Source: Prostheceraeus crozeri (taxonomy: Eukaryota; Platyhelminthes; Polycladida; Euryleptidae). Taken from it: DNA of 64,000 bases. The notes under the pieces were generated by a model. That model made no database searches and was not told where the DNA came from. It was given only the letters and a program-made list of their open reading frames with translations. The stretch spans positions 186,001 through 250,000 of the forward strand of contig CAJQUW010003464.1 of NCBI GenBank assembly GCA_907163375.1, given 5' to 3'. The position numbers and the translations under genes are program-made. Below are positions 1 to 11,963 of the stretch, piece by piece (positions within the stretch are counted from its first letter, which is position 1; each line of letters opens with the position of its first letter).

Positions 1-1404
1 TTTCAATCAGTGTGTCATTTTCACATCGTCTGCATTCATACAGAAAATCACTTGATGCAGGTTTCAATGTTGATTCTAATAATGTATCAACTTACAAGCA
101 ATGCACGATTAGTTTAGGAATGAGACGCGTTTCACATTTGATGCTATCATTTCAACTTGCAACACCGAGTGTGTGTGAAACCTTAGATGAAATAGCACTT
201 TATGAATTCATCGTATGCACTCACTTAACTTGCTCGTTTGGAATGAGGCACGTTTTGATTCTCTCAATTTGTAATGCACATGAAAAGCAAACTTACACGT
301 TTTATTCTAACCTTTCTTTACAATACTCATGGACAGTCCTAATGTTCCAATGTAATGTTCACTGCTTCATACCCATGAAATAGTTCCACTCTCCTCAACA
401 CAGACTCGTAATGCAAATACTTTCCTTTGATAATTCAATGACATTACATGCTTTGCTGTTTCATACCGATGAGAGTGTTATGTATTTCTACACAGACTTT
501 TTCATTTTATTAGTTCAATGTGCGAAGTTGAAGTCACAACGTTCAACTGCATCTAAAACTTATGCGTTTCTACAGTACTTTATATCAACTTTAAACGCGA
601 CTGCAATCATCAACCTATGAAAGTTTTATCAACGTAAAGTTGTTGTCACTCGTCATGTAGTTTTACACCACGGAGGCTAGAGCTTCATGTTTACGAATTT
701 CATTTGAACGTCAGACAGTTGAAGTTAGAATATATCATTCATATTCATCTAGCTAAGCTGATGGTAGACGTTCTCGATACACAGTTCTCCTTTTCAAGTT
801 TCCCGTAAAACATGTGTAACACTTTTGTGAGGTACTCAAACAATCTAGCAGGTTGCTGTTTATCTCACACGTGTTTTGAGTTTTTCCAAACTCGTATGCA
901 TTTGACTCTTTTAAGAAACGTTGCAAGTTGTTATGTGTATACTTGATTGGTGGCTATAAAAACTTTTAACACTAACTGTCTTTATCTACAAAACATTCTA
1001 CACACGAATTCAATTTGACAACGGCAAACGACACATTTAGTAAAACCGGTACGCTATCGATAGTTACTGCATAATGTTTTTCAAAACATTACACATGAAT
1101 CTGTCTTGTGTGAATTCTAGTTGAAATTTTGTACTATGTCAAACGGTGTTTCATGTTTGCTACTTGAATGGGCGTTCATAGTAGACTCATGTCATCCTAA
1201 TTTACAGAGTACTGTATATTTCAACTTCTGATCACTTTTTTATAATACATTTCTTACAATGAAAAGCAGTTGACTTATATCGGACAATGTTGAAGAATGT
1301 AACTTACTTTCAACACTCAAAGCTTCTTCAAACTTTATGTTTCATCTAACGGTTAACATTAACTTGTGTTATATAAAACCCTAAATCCCTAAATCCAACT
1401 GTAG
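1..1404. other. No supported gene; AT-rich sequence
   Basis: Short open frames occur here (for example 12-383 and 411-620), but they have no recognisable domain, biased composition or homologue elsewhere in the window. TATA-like strings are present near 953-960 and at 1370-1378. The second lies just ahead of the candidate exon that follows, so it could be a promoter, although that exon has no early methionine. Confidence 0.4.
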
Positions 1405-1641
1405 AGAACCCTACCCTTCAGTTTTCCAGAAGGTGAAGAAGCGGAAAGTGGTGACTTTCAATTTCGTTCCTATGGACAAGAATATGTTACTGATGCTTCT
1501 GAGTTGTATACACGACATCTCCAGAAGATTATTTCTCGGATGGATAACTTTCATGGTTACGGCGATCATTTGCTTCTGAATCAAATAAACCATATTGTCA
1601 TTGCTATTAGCAAAACGGGTTTCCGTGATGGCTGTTCATAA
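1405..1641 (+). CDS. Candidate 3' exon of an unrecognised protein, paralogous to the right end of the window
   Basis: A 78-codon open stretch runs from an AG dinucleotide (1403-1404, a plausible splice acceptor) to a TAA stop. A consensus AATAAA signal follows at 1653-1658, so it looks like a terminal exon. The peptide shares a clear pattern with the frame at 63308-63523: F-x-SY-x-x-E, then Y-x-RH-x-x-KI-x-SR-x-D, then LLL-x-x-I-x-HI. That resemblance between two distant places is the main evidence that the reading frame is real. I do not recognise the family. No initiating methionine lies near the start, so it is either an internal or last exon or a truncated copy. Confidence 0.5.
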   Translation, partial: RTLPFSFPEGEEAESGDFQFRSYGQEYVTDASELYTRHLQKIISRMDNFHGYGDHLLLNQINHIVIAISKTGFRDGCS

Positions 1642-1652
1642 ATCAAAGACCA

Positions 1653-1658
1653 AATAAA
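1653..1658 (+). terminator. Polyadenylation signal AATAAA
   Basis: A canonical AATAAA lies 12 bases after the stop codon of the candidate exon ending at 1641, a normal position for a compact 3' UTR. Confidence 0.4.
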
Positions 1659-2212
1659 GTACTTTTTCATGGCGACTTTTTACTAACTATGCTTTAGAGG
1701 TAACGAATCTCTACTGATACCAAGTAGTTGATTTCTATAAACGGTGAACTTGTTGCACTTCATGGTAGTATTATTCATCAATGGTTTATCATGTTGAGTT
1801 CAATCTTCGAAGTAAATATATTTGGAACATCACATCTCTCCCTATGTTTTTTCTGCTGATTTTAGTAACTTACGTTTTCTTCAATGCTTGTATAGCAATC
1901 GACTGCGATGCAGTAAAGCAACTTATGCGTTCAGAGCTTGTTCACTACCGAAGAGAGAAGTCTGTGATGTGTTGCATGTGGTGCAAGGATGGCCTCCCAA
2001 TTCATTCCATTTCATCATTTATTCTTCCCCTCTGCATTCCATATCCAAAGATATGTGGCGGGCTTGGGACCGCTTTAGCTGCATTAGAAGGTTGGCCCTT
2101 AAGAGGTCCCATGGTGCGTTCTCGGGACTGACATGTGGGGAACGATTAGGTCTTTTTCAGTTGGCCTGCAATGAAAGAAGTAAGAATGAGGAAGATGGTA
2201 CAATGTTATGTT
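1659..2212. other. No supported gene
   Basis: Two overlapping plus-strand frames (1781-2131 and 1822-2286) are open. Neither has a recognisable domain or a relative in the window, and they compete for the same bases. Confidence 0.35.
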
Positions 2213-3054
2213 TCAGTCATAAAACTTACGAAATTTGCACGGCTTCCTCCATTCAATGCGGATGCCCTCTCGATGTTCGATGTTGAGGTGATAACACCGG
2301 ACATCCGCACTATTGAAACACTCCTGGGTGTCGTCCATTGAAATATTTGGATAAATGAGTGGACGTTCGGGGACAACACCCAGGACAGGAATGTGAATGA
2401 AAGTGAGCGACCTCGACTCATCATTCTTCCTCAAACACTCCAACTCACGCTCAAGCTCACTCACTTGCTTCAACGCCTCCTTCAACTTACACTCCTTACT
2501 CCGCTCTCGCTCACTCACATCCAACTCTCTCTCCATCGCTTCCCTCAACTTTCTTTCAGCTACCTCACTTTCAGCTTCGCCTCCACACACTCTTTCAACT
2601 TCTTACTCACACTGTCAGCACTCGCCTTCAATCGATCGCGCTCAACAGTCACCTCCTTCAACGCACTCTTTGCAGCATTCAACTGACCTCGCAACTTGTC
2701 ACACTCACTCCTCACATTCCCATACACCAACGCATCATCCTTCGACAGCATCACTTTGCATGGCACACTCGACTGACTCACTCTCACAACACACTTCGGC
2801 AATCCCTCAGGAGACGATTGTGCCAGCGGCTTAGTCGCTGGCAAAATCGTCGTCACTGCACTCTCTTCCTCACTGACAACACGCCTCTTCACATCTACAG
2901 TCTCAAACTCATTCTCATCTTCACTCTCTACAACAATCCTTTTTCTTTTGGGTGCACTCACTTCATCATCCAAATCAACATCACTCAAACGCTCAACAGT
3001 CTGCTGAACATTCTTCGAAGGTTCGCGCGCCACCATACCTGCTTCAAACAGCAT
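2213..3054 (-). CDS. Unrecognised acidic/coiled-coil protein with a basic nuclear-signal-like patch
   Basis: The minus strand encodes about 280 residues in two overlapping frames. The first part begins with Met at 3054 and contains acidic stretches, a KRKR patch of nuclear-localisation type and then a long charged segment with heptad-like leucines. The coiled-coil character continues in the second frame, which is very rich in E, R, K and L with a repeated ELEREL pattern. It ends in a short globular-looking tail. Continuity of coiled-coil composition across the frame change suggests one gene, with either a small intron or a frameshift between. I do not recognise the family. Base composition is richer in GC than the surrounding sequence, which supports coding origin. 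Confidence 0.45.
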
Positions 3055-3179
3055 TCCCTTCTATCCACACAACACTTTCTTCATCATGTCCTTCCCTATC
3101 ACCCCATTTTCACACTTTGAGTGCACCATGCTGAACTCATCTCACTCTTGAGATTACACCACACACAATGCCACACCCT

Positions 3180-3252
3180 CACCGCCTCAACATGCCCTTC
3201 ATTCTTCGACAAATGGCACCGCCTCAACATGCCCTTCATTCTTCGACAAATG
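3180..3252. repeat. Two tandem copies of a 36-37 bp unit
   Basis: The unit containing CCGCCTCAACATGCCC is repeated directly with almost no change, indicating a recent local duplication. Confidence 0.8.
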
Positions 3253-3424
3253 GAATCGAAGTCGCTCACCCCTTAATACATTTCCACAGCCGCACTTCGC
3301 CAACTGAAGCTTCTTGTTATTATCTTTTGTCATTGTGATAATCTCTGAAAGGAGATAGAATAGTTTGTGAGATTGAGATAATAGTAGTCATCTCATAGGA
3401 ATGATATCATCTACATGAGAGTCC

Positions 3425-3590
3425 TAGCTTGCAACGTTTGATAGCAAACGTTGTCAGACCACTCACTGTTCGTTAGGAAATAGAAGTGAAGTCTAGAGAA
3501 ACCTAACTTTCAACGTTTGATAGCAAACGTCAGAGCACTCACCGTTCGTCTTGCAACTTGAAACAGGAGTGAAGACTAGAGAAAAGACGT
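3425..3590. repeat. Two roughly 79-bp tandem units, each with a palindrome
   Basis: Each unit contains a perfect hairpin with 8-9 bp arms (CAACGTTTG-ATAG-CAAACGTTG) starting at 3432 and 3511. Both units then share a stretch around ACTCAC-GTTCGT and a GTGAAG-CTAGAGAAA string. A degenerate third piece appears near 3886. Confidence 0.65.
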
Positions 3591-4659
3591 GGTTTATATA
3601 CCCAGTGAGCACAAAGCCATGATTCAGACCTTCCTTATTTGGCCATGCGTTTGACATGACAACAGCGGTTTTGCCATTTATGGGCATCGGCAGTCACCGT
3701 GCTTTCAGTAACCAACTGCCAACACAAAGACTGGTTACCCTATGACGCGAAAAGTTTTGACGTCAATGCCTGCAGTAACCCTCTCATTTTTACCAAGTTG
3801 CAATGACAAACGATAGACGTTGCCAACCATGAGCTACTGAGGCTAGACGAGATTTCACAAAGGCCTGATAGCAGAAGCCATAGCGACTTGATAGCAAGCG
3901 TTTAGGTGTTAAAACATCCATTGACCATCATTTTTAAAATTGAACTAGCATGCCAATGAGGATAGACAAGCTAAGCTGATGAATCCGTTACAGGCATTAC
4001 TCAGAGGGGATCTTATCCCGACTGCAAGGCCTCGGCCCTCAAATCCAACCTCCCGCGGACAGAGAGTGCGTCATATGACTGTGTTGGTATTCGGACCCCG
4101 ATTTTGACATGAAAACCGGTGGAGTTGTTTACATCAGGAAGCAAGTCTCGAGGCGAAGCTCGCCTCTGACAACTTTATAAAGGTCTTTATTGAAATCAGA
4201 AGGTTTGAAAACCTTATAACACATCAAAAAATAGCAAATTTAAATTTTGCATCATTTAGTACTACTTATGAAACTTTATGAGTAGTCTGCAAATATAGGT
4301 CTGATCGATAGCTATCGAACCTTTTTTGAATCAACTCAATCGGTGCACTAGAACCGAAGATGCACCGTTTATAATTATTGGACCTACTTGATCAAAGTGA
4401 TCACAAGCCATAGTCTGGCTAACCTATTAAGTCTGACACCTTACCTGATATCAGCAATGAAATTTTCTAAGTCTGATTTTGGAATTTCCGATGCTATCAT
4501 CGGAGCTCCGGAGAGACGACCTACCTTTGACAATCTGTCTCGTCTTAATGAAATTTCTCATTCGGTTCCCAGCTTATATAGTTTGTGGCGATCAGCTGAT
4601 GACGTAATCTCAATCATCCAAAACTTTAAACACGTCTATCTCCGGTTCTAGCGCTCCGA
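3591..4659. other. No supported gene
   Basis: I see no convincing coding or structural feature. The open frame at 4388-4651 has no recognisable domain. Confidence 0.35.
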
Positions 4660-5545
4660 TTGACTTCAAATTTTGACAGTCACGTTTTCTCTCTCTAACC
4701 TTTCATTTAAGCCATCCCTCGACTCTCTACGATGACCAGAAGCCGAGTTGAAAAAACTTGCTTTCAAACTATCCAAAATCTTGGAAAATGCGCAAAAATT
4801 CGATTTTACACAAGCTCTCCTTTGGAAACGAAACCTTCCACAGATCTGAAAAGGTAGGATCCTAGAGAACAAAGTGCGGTGTTTCCACTAAAAGAAACCG
4901 GAGCTCTTCATTCACTTTCATTCCTGAGATAGTCGTCACCAAAGTAGGCAACAATTGAATATTTTCACAAAAAAAATCCTTGGTGTCGCAGCCCCATAGT
5001 GAAGAGAACTTCGAAAAGACTTTTTGTGCGAATTTCAACACCAAACCTCGATAGAAGTTTGTTTCACATGTTTCTGAGCAACTTTGGTCAAAATGTTGAA
5101 AATTTTTTTTTTCACGAAAAATCCTTAGTGTCAGACCCATAGTGAAGAAATTTTTTTTTTCACCGAAGCTTCACCGACCCAACTTTTGACGAGAAGCACG
5201 ATGGGAGGGGTTTCGGAGCTCAATTCTGACATTTTGAAAATTTTTTTTAAGAAAAAAATCCTAGGTGTCGGAGACCCATGGTGAAGAAAATTTCGAAAAA
5301 ATTTTTTGTGCGAATTTCAACACCAAACCTTGATAGAAGTTTGTTTCACATGACTCTGAGAAACTTTGGTCAAAACTTTGACAAAGTTCGACTCGAGGGG
5401 GGGGGCGTTTTTTCATCGACACACCACCGACCCAACTTTTGACGAGAAACACGATGGGAGGGGTCTCGGAGCTCAATTCTGACATTTTGAAAAAAAATTT
5501 TTTTCACGAAAAAATCCTAAGTGTCGACCCATAGTGAAGGTTAGC
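4660..5545. repeat. Degenerate satellite-like tandem repeat, unit about 240-270 bp
   Basis: Recurring blocks include a CCCAACTTTTGACGAGAA string followed by GATGGGAGGGG, then a poly-A/T tract, a CCCATAGTGAAG or CCCATGGTGAAG string, and a TTTGTGCGAATTTCAACACC string. These recur in the same order about three times with indels, so this is a diverged tandem array. Minus-strand open frames here are products of the repetition. Confidence 0.7.
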
Positions 5546-5559
5546 ACTTTTCTCTCCAA

Positions 5560-5980
5560 TTGACTTGAAAATCACCCCACTCATGTAACATTGTACGTAG
5601 AGTCCGAATCTGCCCTCCGTTTGTCCATCCGGACACTCCTTCACCCCGAAATAGGACCTTTCTCATTCCAAAACATCAAAAAAACCTACCTTTTCAAACT
5701 CTGTCGTTTTTTCGGAGATTGCTGACATTTTCAAGTCACTCTCACACCTAAACCATGGAAGGCTTGGACAAATGATGCCTTCCACTGCATTGGCCTCACT
5801 CTTAGCTTTCACATGAGCTATCGCACGACTTTCTACAATCACTCCCACCCAAGTTGAAAGTCTGACAGGAGGGGGGGGGCGGTTTCCTCCTCTCGGTCCG
5901 ATCCCTTCCAGCACATCCTTGGCCACTTCCTTCCAGAGGGGGGCTGAGTCAGCATGATGACTCATCACTGCTCATTTTGG
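5560..5980. repeat. Repeat related, in inverted orientation, to 61.7-63.0 kb
   Basis: The stretch around 5595-5735 (ACCTTTCTCATTCC, AAACCTACC, TCGGAGATTGCTGAC) corresponds to the reverse complement of the 177-bp unit at 61.9-62.8 kb. The stretch around 5815-5970 (GCACGACTTTCT, TCAGCATGATGACTCATC) corresponds to the reverse complement of pieces near 62.9 kb and 61.69 kb. The same family thus lies at both ends of the window in opposite orientation. Confidence 0.7.
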
Positions 5981-6046
5981 CCTTCCGTCTGCAATGGGAT
6001 CACTGCTAAAGATAGATCAAATTGTCATGCAAAAGATGTGCGGCTG

Positions 6047-6112
6047 GTGGGATTCGAACTTACGACCAAGGTTAACTAGACCTGTGCTCTAACCAACTAT
6101 ATGTTATCTTCA
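6047..6112 (-). repeat. tRNA-derived (SINE-like or tRNA-pseudogene) fragment
   Basis: Read on the minus strand, a polymerase III A-box-like string (TAGTTGGTTAGAGCA) is followed by a B box (GTTCGAATCCC) at tRNA spacing. The T-arm does not pair properly and no clean acceptor stem forms, so a functional tRNA is unlikely. Confidence 0.5.
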
Positions 6113-6739
6113 AAACACTAACTTGGTCGCAGCCCATAGGCACTCCTATGATGATTGATGCGTGCTTCATCTGTCACGGCTGTGAGTATATTATGATTAC
6201 ATGGTTCATTGCGTTATAAAGGCTGGATAGTCATTAATACAATGTATGCATAATGATATATCAAAATATTCATATCAAACTTGCGAATGCGTAGAATATG
6301 AATATTGACACCAATATGCAAAAAGCTTCAGCAAAAATATATTAAGAGTTGGAAAGAGTCAGCTTTTTCCAAGATTTTATTCACTGTCTCTTATCAGGAT
6401 GCAGAAAGCTTTCGAAAACTATCCAGCAATCATGCTCAGTCAGGTACAAGGGACCATGGCCAGTGAAAGTTTAGATATGAGGAACTTGAAAATAGCATTT
6501 ACAATGAGAGGATATGATATTTTACTGTGATGTTACATGGTGCAGTCTTCCAAAAATTGTGTTATTTCAACAGCAAAACGGAAAGCATTACATCTTACTG
6601 CAACACATTATTTTGTGGATCAACTTGATGGAAAGCGGATTCGCTAATGCATGACAAATACAGCTACAAATCTTCATGTGTTTGGGTACTTTGCACAATT
6701 ACAGTCATCGAGAAATTTATCTTGATTTGACCAACTTAA
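6113..6739. other. No supported feature
   Basis: AT-rich sequence without a convincing open frame or structured repeat. Confidence 0.35.
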
Positions 6740-7070
6740 TAACCTCTTGATTTCATCCATGCTCTCTTCACTTTTTCTATCACTTTCATTCCTCTTTACA
6801 ACCTCCTTGCTGTTCAGTGATGGCTTCCAAATAGAAAATCCTCTCGACTTGCCTCATATCCTTATCATCAATCCTCTCGCCTAGACGCCTAATATCCTGA
6901 TGTCCTTTGGGTCGACACTAGTTTACACTTCAGTCTTCCTGCTGTTCACCCTGAGCCCTTTTGCCTTTAGAGCACTCCACCATTATTGCAGTCCTGTCCG
7001 CAAGTCCTCTTTTCAGGTGGATGTGATAGCCAAGTCATCAGCGTACAGCAGCTCCTACACTTCTATTGCA
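6740..7070 (-). mobile_element. LINE (non-LTR retrotransposon) reverse-transcriptase fragment
   Basis: On the minus strand the bases around 7018-7054 translate to ELLYADDLAITS, which is the catalytic YADD motif of non-LTR reverse transcriptases. The flanking sequence continues with LINE-like residues (TGLQ-WW-ALKAKGLRVN). The copy is short, has in-frame stops and lacks both ends, so it is a dead relic. The clade cannot be fixed from this length. Confidence 0.65.
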
Positions 7071-7438
7071 CATGTACTAAATTTTGCAATTTTACTAAAT
7101 CTATTGACAAAATTGAGGTCAGATATAATGAGAAATAATTATTTAGTCTCAATTATTGATATTTAGTCCATTTATTTAAATTAGCGTGCATGTTCTGTAG
7201 ATTAATCTTAGTTATGTATTTCAAAATAATTGTTTCGCCACTCACTAATGACCGTAGTCTCTACGGTGTTGAGCAGTACATTCGAACGAGGCAATTTATC
7301 AGTTCACCAAGTTCCTCGTTCATTTGATGTTTTCCTTCGTTTACTCAGTTCGCCGTTCATTTGTGCCAGGTCGTTCAGTTTATGAAAAACTTCAGTTCGC
7401 TCAGTTTATTTTCTCTTTGCATGGAGGCAGCTGTTGAT
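7071..7438. other. No supported gene; target sequence upstream of the Gypsy element
   Basis: Contains repeated TCAGTTCGC/GTTCATTTG-type short motifs but nothing assignable. Confidence 0.3.
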
Positions 7439-7443
7439 AAAAC

Positions 7444-7602
7444 TGATGTATCGCATAAATAACAATGAATGTTTTTGTTTAACTAACGCTTGTAACTGAA
7501 CAATTTAAATATACGACGATCTGAGACGAAATAGAAAGCACGTGAATGAACGAGACTTACTTTGTTAAGTAAACGGAACGTTGGCTAGCGCAGGATATAT
7601 CA
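7444..7602 (+). repeat. 5' LTR of the Gypsy element
   Basis: A 159-bp direct repeat of 11964-12122, beginning TG and ending CA. Confidence 0.93.
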
Positions 7603-7603
7603 G

Positions 7604-7621
7604 TGGTGCTAGGAGTGGGAT
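7604..7621 (+). promoter_or_regulatory. Primer-binding site of the Gypsy element
   Basis: TGGTGCTAGGAGTGGGAT starts one base after the 5' LTR and begins with the expected TGG. Its complement resembles a tRNA-Leu 3' end, but the tRNA identity is not certain. Confidence 0.6.
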
Positions 7622-7832
7622 TAACTTGTCAACGTCATTCTGCGCCTGCTGTCAACGGCTTTCGTCTGAACGAGTGAATCAGCTGGTTGATTCTTCGTCA
7701 ATTATACCACAGCGAGTGAGTTGGTCTTCGCTGCGTTAGTTACACTTCGCGATCGAGTGAATTCAATTCTTCGGATCGTACAATCATTCGGCAAGATATT
7801 CGCATCGTGTTCTCAATTACGATCGTTCAAAA

Positions 7833-10800
7833 ATGGCTTTATCTGCAAGTGACTTGAAAGACATATTGAAAAATCAGCAAGAACAGTTCGAGCTTCTTCT
7901 AAAAAGTCTAAGTGTTGGAACTTCCACTTCTCCTAATTTGTCGTTGCTCAAGTTCGAGGCGTTCGACAAGGGAAATGAAAAGTTTACTCAGTATGTCGAA
8001 AGGCTGCAGCACCATTTTGATTTACACGATACCAAGGATAGTACAACACAACGTACATGTTTGCTGGCATCTGTCGGAGCTAGCACATATCAACTGCTGA
8101 AAAATCTATACAGTGGAGAAGATCTGACTTCAAAGACTTTCACTGAATTGATTGAAAAGCTAACAATTCACTTCAAAGAAGCAGTGAATAAACACGCCGC
8201 ACGGTACGATTTTAACTCTACAGACTTGAAGCCAGGTCAAACATACGCGGATTGGGTCGCTACATTGCGAGGTCTGGGTGCGGATTGTGAATTCGCCTGC
8301 CCAAAGGCTGGTTGTTCCGCATCTTACATTGATGACATGTTTATTGACGTCATTATTCGACGCACTCCCCATGCTGAGGTTCGACGGCAGTGTTTACAAC
8401 ACTCGAAGCTTACTGTAGACACAGTGATACAGAAAGCACAGTCGTACCTACAGACATGTAGGTCAGTGCAAGTTGTGCAAGGCGCCGATGTAAGTTCAGA
8501 TTGTGCTACTGCTGCTACGGTGAATCGAATCGCACCTTACTACAACAAAGGCAAGAGAGGCAAAAGTGCAGCAAATCGACGCAGCTTGCAATTTCAACAA
8601 GGGACGAATACAGCTCGCAAAGTTAGTGGTCAAAGCCAACAGCGTTTTAGTCTTAGCAAAGGTTGTCCTGGGTGCTATGTCAAGCACGAGAGGAAAGACT
8701 GTCCTGCTAATAATCAAATATACAGAAAATGTAATAGAAAAAATCACTTCGCTTCCGTGTGTCGTAGTCAGTCAAAGGGTACCAGCAATGCAAACCAGAT
8801 AAGTGAGCCTGAGCTCGAAGTTCACTATGTGAGCGCGGTTGTTGAGCAAGTGCAAAGGAAGAAGAATCAAATCTTCATTGCTGCAACAGTCGATGGAAAG
8901 CAAATGTACTTTCAGTGGGATACCAGCGCTACATGCTCTATGGTTGGACTGGATGGATACGAATCAATCGGATCACTTGTAATCACTGCAACATCCGCTA
9001 TTCTGAGAACTTACGATGGTCACAACCTGTCTGTTAAAGGGAAATGTACGGTCACAGTGCAAGTAGGCCAGACAACTAAAGTGTTGCCTCTGTTCGTTCT
9101 TAACGAGAGAAAGTATGCAAACTTGTTGGGTCTGCCCTGGTCAGATGAATTCGGCATGACACAGCAGGGACTGTCCTCTCTTGACAGTTCACCGAGTGAA
9201 GCATCAGTCTTCTATGTTTCGGAAAATGACAAGAAACGGAAGTTAGACGAGATGATGCTTCGGCATTCTTCGGTTTTCCAGTCAGGTCTGGGACTGTGCT
9301 CGAAAATGAAGGCGCACATACAACTGAAGAATGATGCTACACCTGTGTTTCGGAAAGCAAGGCCTATACCGTTTTCCCAAAAGCAAGCTTTGCAAAAAGA
9401 ATTAAACCGTCTCGAGGGACAAGGAATTATCGAGAAGATTGCATACAGTGATTGGGCTGTTCCCATAGTTGTCGTCTCCAAGCCAAACGGCAAGCTTCGT
9501 GTGTGTGGTGACTTCATCGATGTGAATCGACAATCAAATACACAACAGCATCCGCTACCTCATATTGACGATTTGTGCGGAAAGATCAGCGGTGGCAAGT
9601 TCTTCACAACATTCGACATGTCTGATGCCTACTTTCAAATAGAGCTAGATGAAGAGTCAAAGAAGATATGCGTCATAAATACGCCATTCGGTATCTTCAA
9701 ATATCATCGCATGCCCTTTGGGATATCATCAGCACCATCAATTTTTCAGCAAATAATGGACCAAATGATCAATTCACTGCCAGGAACTGCCGCATTCTTG
9801 GATGATATTATTGTCACTGGTCGAGACGAAACGGAACATTGGGAAAACTTTGAACGCGTTATAGCTGCATTATCAGATTTTGGATTTCGCATTAGACCTG
9901 AAAAATGTTCTTGGGTGCAACCGAAATGCGAGTATCTGGGCTTCGAATTTTCTTCACAAGGACGTCAACCTTCTCCATCGGCAATAACAGCAGTAACATC
10001 GCTTCCAAGACCAACCTCGTGTGATGAAGTCAAGGCTTTCTTGGGTAAAGTCGGATATTATTCTGTTTTCATCCCTCAAATGGCTTCCAAAGCAGCACCT
10101 CTATATGCATTATTGCAGAAGAATGTCAAGTTCCAATGGAAAGAGAAGGAAGAAAAGGCGTTTCAGGAACTCAAGCAAATCATCGCCGAAGCTGTGAGTT
10201 TAACGCACTATGATCCTTCAAAGCAACTTGTTTTGGCAACTGATGCTTCGCCATACAAAACGGGTGCTGTACTGTCACAGATCGAAGACGGTGAGGAAAA
10301 GCCAATCGCCTTTGCAAGCAAGACACTGACTGCAGCTCAGAAGCGCTACTCACAATTGGATAGAGAGGGACTTGGAGTGACATTTGGCGTGACGAAGTTT
10401 CACAAATTCATTTTCGGACGAAAATTTACATTGCAATTGGACAATAAGCCACTAACTGCAATATTTTCACCTGAGAGAAATATTCCTACAATGGCCGCAC
10501 AGAGACTGACAAGATGGTCCTTGAAACTGCGTGCTTATGACTTCGAGATCCGATTTCGTCCTACGTCTCAACACTCAAACGCAGATTGCTTGAGTAGACT
10601 GCCAGTTGGCCCAGATGAAAACTTTGACAGGATCGAAACTCTCTCGAAGAAGAAACTGTCAGTCTGATAAAAAACACTTTGTTCGAGTCTCCTATTGACT
10701 TGACTGATGTCATACGGGAAACAGAGAAGGACAAGACATTGACAAAAGTCAAGAGACACATCGTAAACAGTGACTGGCCTAGAACAAGGCCGAGAGATCA

Positions 10801-11925
10801 GCAGCTTATGCGCTATTGGAATTTGAAAGACAGTTTGTTTATTCATGAAAATGCAGTCATGCTACAAGCAGATGCAGGAGTTCGTGTTGTTATCCCTGAG
10901 TCACTGAGAATTGACATCCTCAAGACTCTGCATGTTGCTCACTTTGGCATCGTACGAATGAAGCAGACCTTGCGACAATACGTCTGGTGGCCTAGTGCAA
11001 ACTCCGATGTCGAACTATTTTGTAGGAAATGCGCCGCATGTAGAGAGAACGCCGTGAGTCCGCCGCAAAGCTATACTTGTTGGCCTGAACCTCCGCATGT
11101 GTGGTCCCGGATACACACGGACTTTGCTGGTCCGTTTCTCGGAAGGATGTGGTTCATAATAATAGATGCAAAGTGAAGATTTCCTTACTTGTCAATGATG
11201 AACATTGGACACACTACGTCCAAAGACACAATTGCTGCGCTCGAACAGGTATTGGCAATCGAAGGACTGTGTGATACTATTATCACGGACAATGGGAGCC
11301 AATTCATAGCTGAGGAGTTCGAGAACTTCTGCAGTCGATTGGGAATGCTGCACATCACGTCTCCTGTGGCACATCCACCATCCAACGGCCTTGCTGAAAG
11401 GTTTGTTGCTACGTTCAAGCAGCACATAAAGAAATGTATCACAAGTGCTGAGCCTTCTGCAGATGAGCTGTGGCAAACAGCGAGACAGGTACTATTCATG
11501 TATCGCACAATGCCACACATGGTAGAAAGCCGAAATTTCTGCTATCCCTCGTATCAAAACAAAGGAAGGCGGAAGAAAGTTGTCCCACCAATAGAAAATG
11601 TCAGTTCCAGGTAGATACACGTGTATACTACAAGAATTATGGCAAAGGACCCAAATGGCTACCTGGCATTGTAATCGAGTGCAGAGGAAGAATGGTGAGG
11701 ATCCTACAAACTGATAGAGGCGTGGTCAAGCGACATGTGAACCAACTAAAAATGCGACTGGTCGATGATGAGAGAGAGCGCGAAGAATCTTCAGCTCGTG
11801 ATCAAACATTTGTGCAACCGAACACTGACTCAAATGTGTTAACTCAGCCTGACATCACCGACACTCCACGCAGAAATCCTCGTCGAAAGCGTGATCCTCC
11901 TATTCGCTATGGATTCAGTGACTGA
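7833..11925 (+). pseudogene. Gag-Pol coding region of the Gypsy element (broken)
   Basis: Parts appear in order. A Gag-like N-terminal domain is followed by cysteine-rich zinc-knuckle sequence (C-x2-C-x4-H-x4-C type) near 8660-8765. An aspartic protease core DTSA lies near 8920. Reverse transcriptase with FLDDII lies near 9795. RNase H (ATDASPYKTGAVLSQ) follows near 10240. An integrase zinc-binding HHCC region lies near 10940-11050, then a DDE core with HTDF and DNGSQF near 11115 and 11288. The C-terminal tail is basic. All belong to a virus-like-particle-forming Ty3/Gypsy retrotransposon. The region is broken in a few places and is best treated as a fossil. Confidence 0.9.
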
Positions 11926-11951
11926 ATGTGGTTATGTGACAATAAATTCTT

Positions 11952-11963
11952 AGGGGGGAAGAA
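11952..11963 (+). promoter_or_regulatory. Polypurine tract of the Gypsy element
   Basis: The purine run AGGGGGGAAGAA directly abuts the 3' LTR, the usual position for plus-strand priming. Confidence 0.75.

Noticed and set aside
12-620. Two plus-strand open frames at the left edge
   Set aside because: No domain, no homologue in the window, AT-rich chance-like composition.
1781-2286. Two overlapping plus-strand frames
   Set aside because: They compete for the same bases, and neither shows recognisable features.
4388-4651. 87-codon plus-strand frame
   Set aside because: No recognisable domain or neighbour support.
4666-5485. Minus-strand frames in the satellite-like array as proteins
   Set aside because: They repeat each other because the DNA repeats. 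Poly-A/T and poly-G tracts within them are not protein-like.
6047-6112. Functional tRNA gene
   Set aside because: A- and B-box strings are present, but the T-arm and acceptor stem do not pair, so it is a tRNA-derived repeat or pseudogene.
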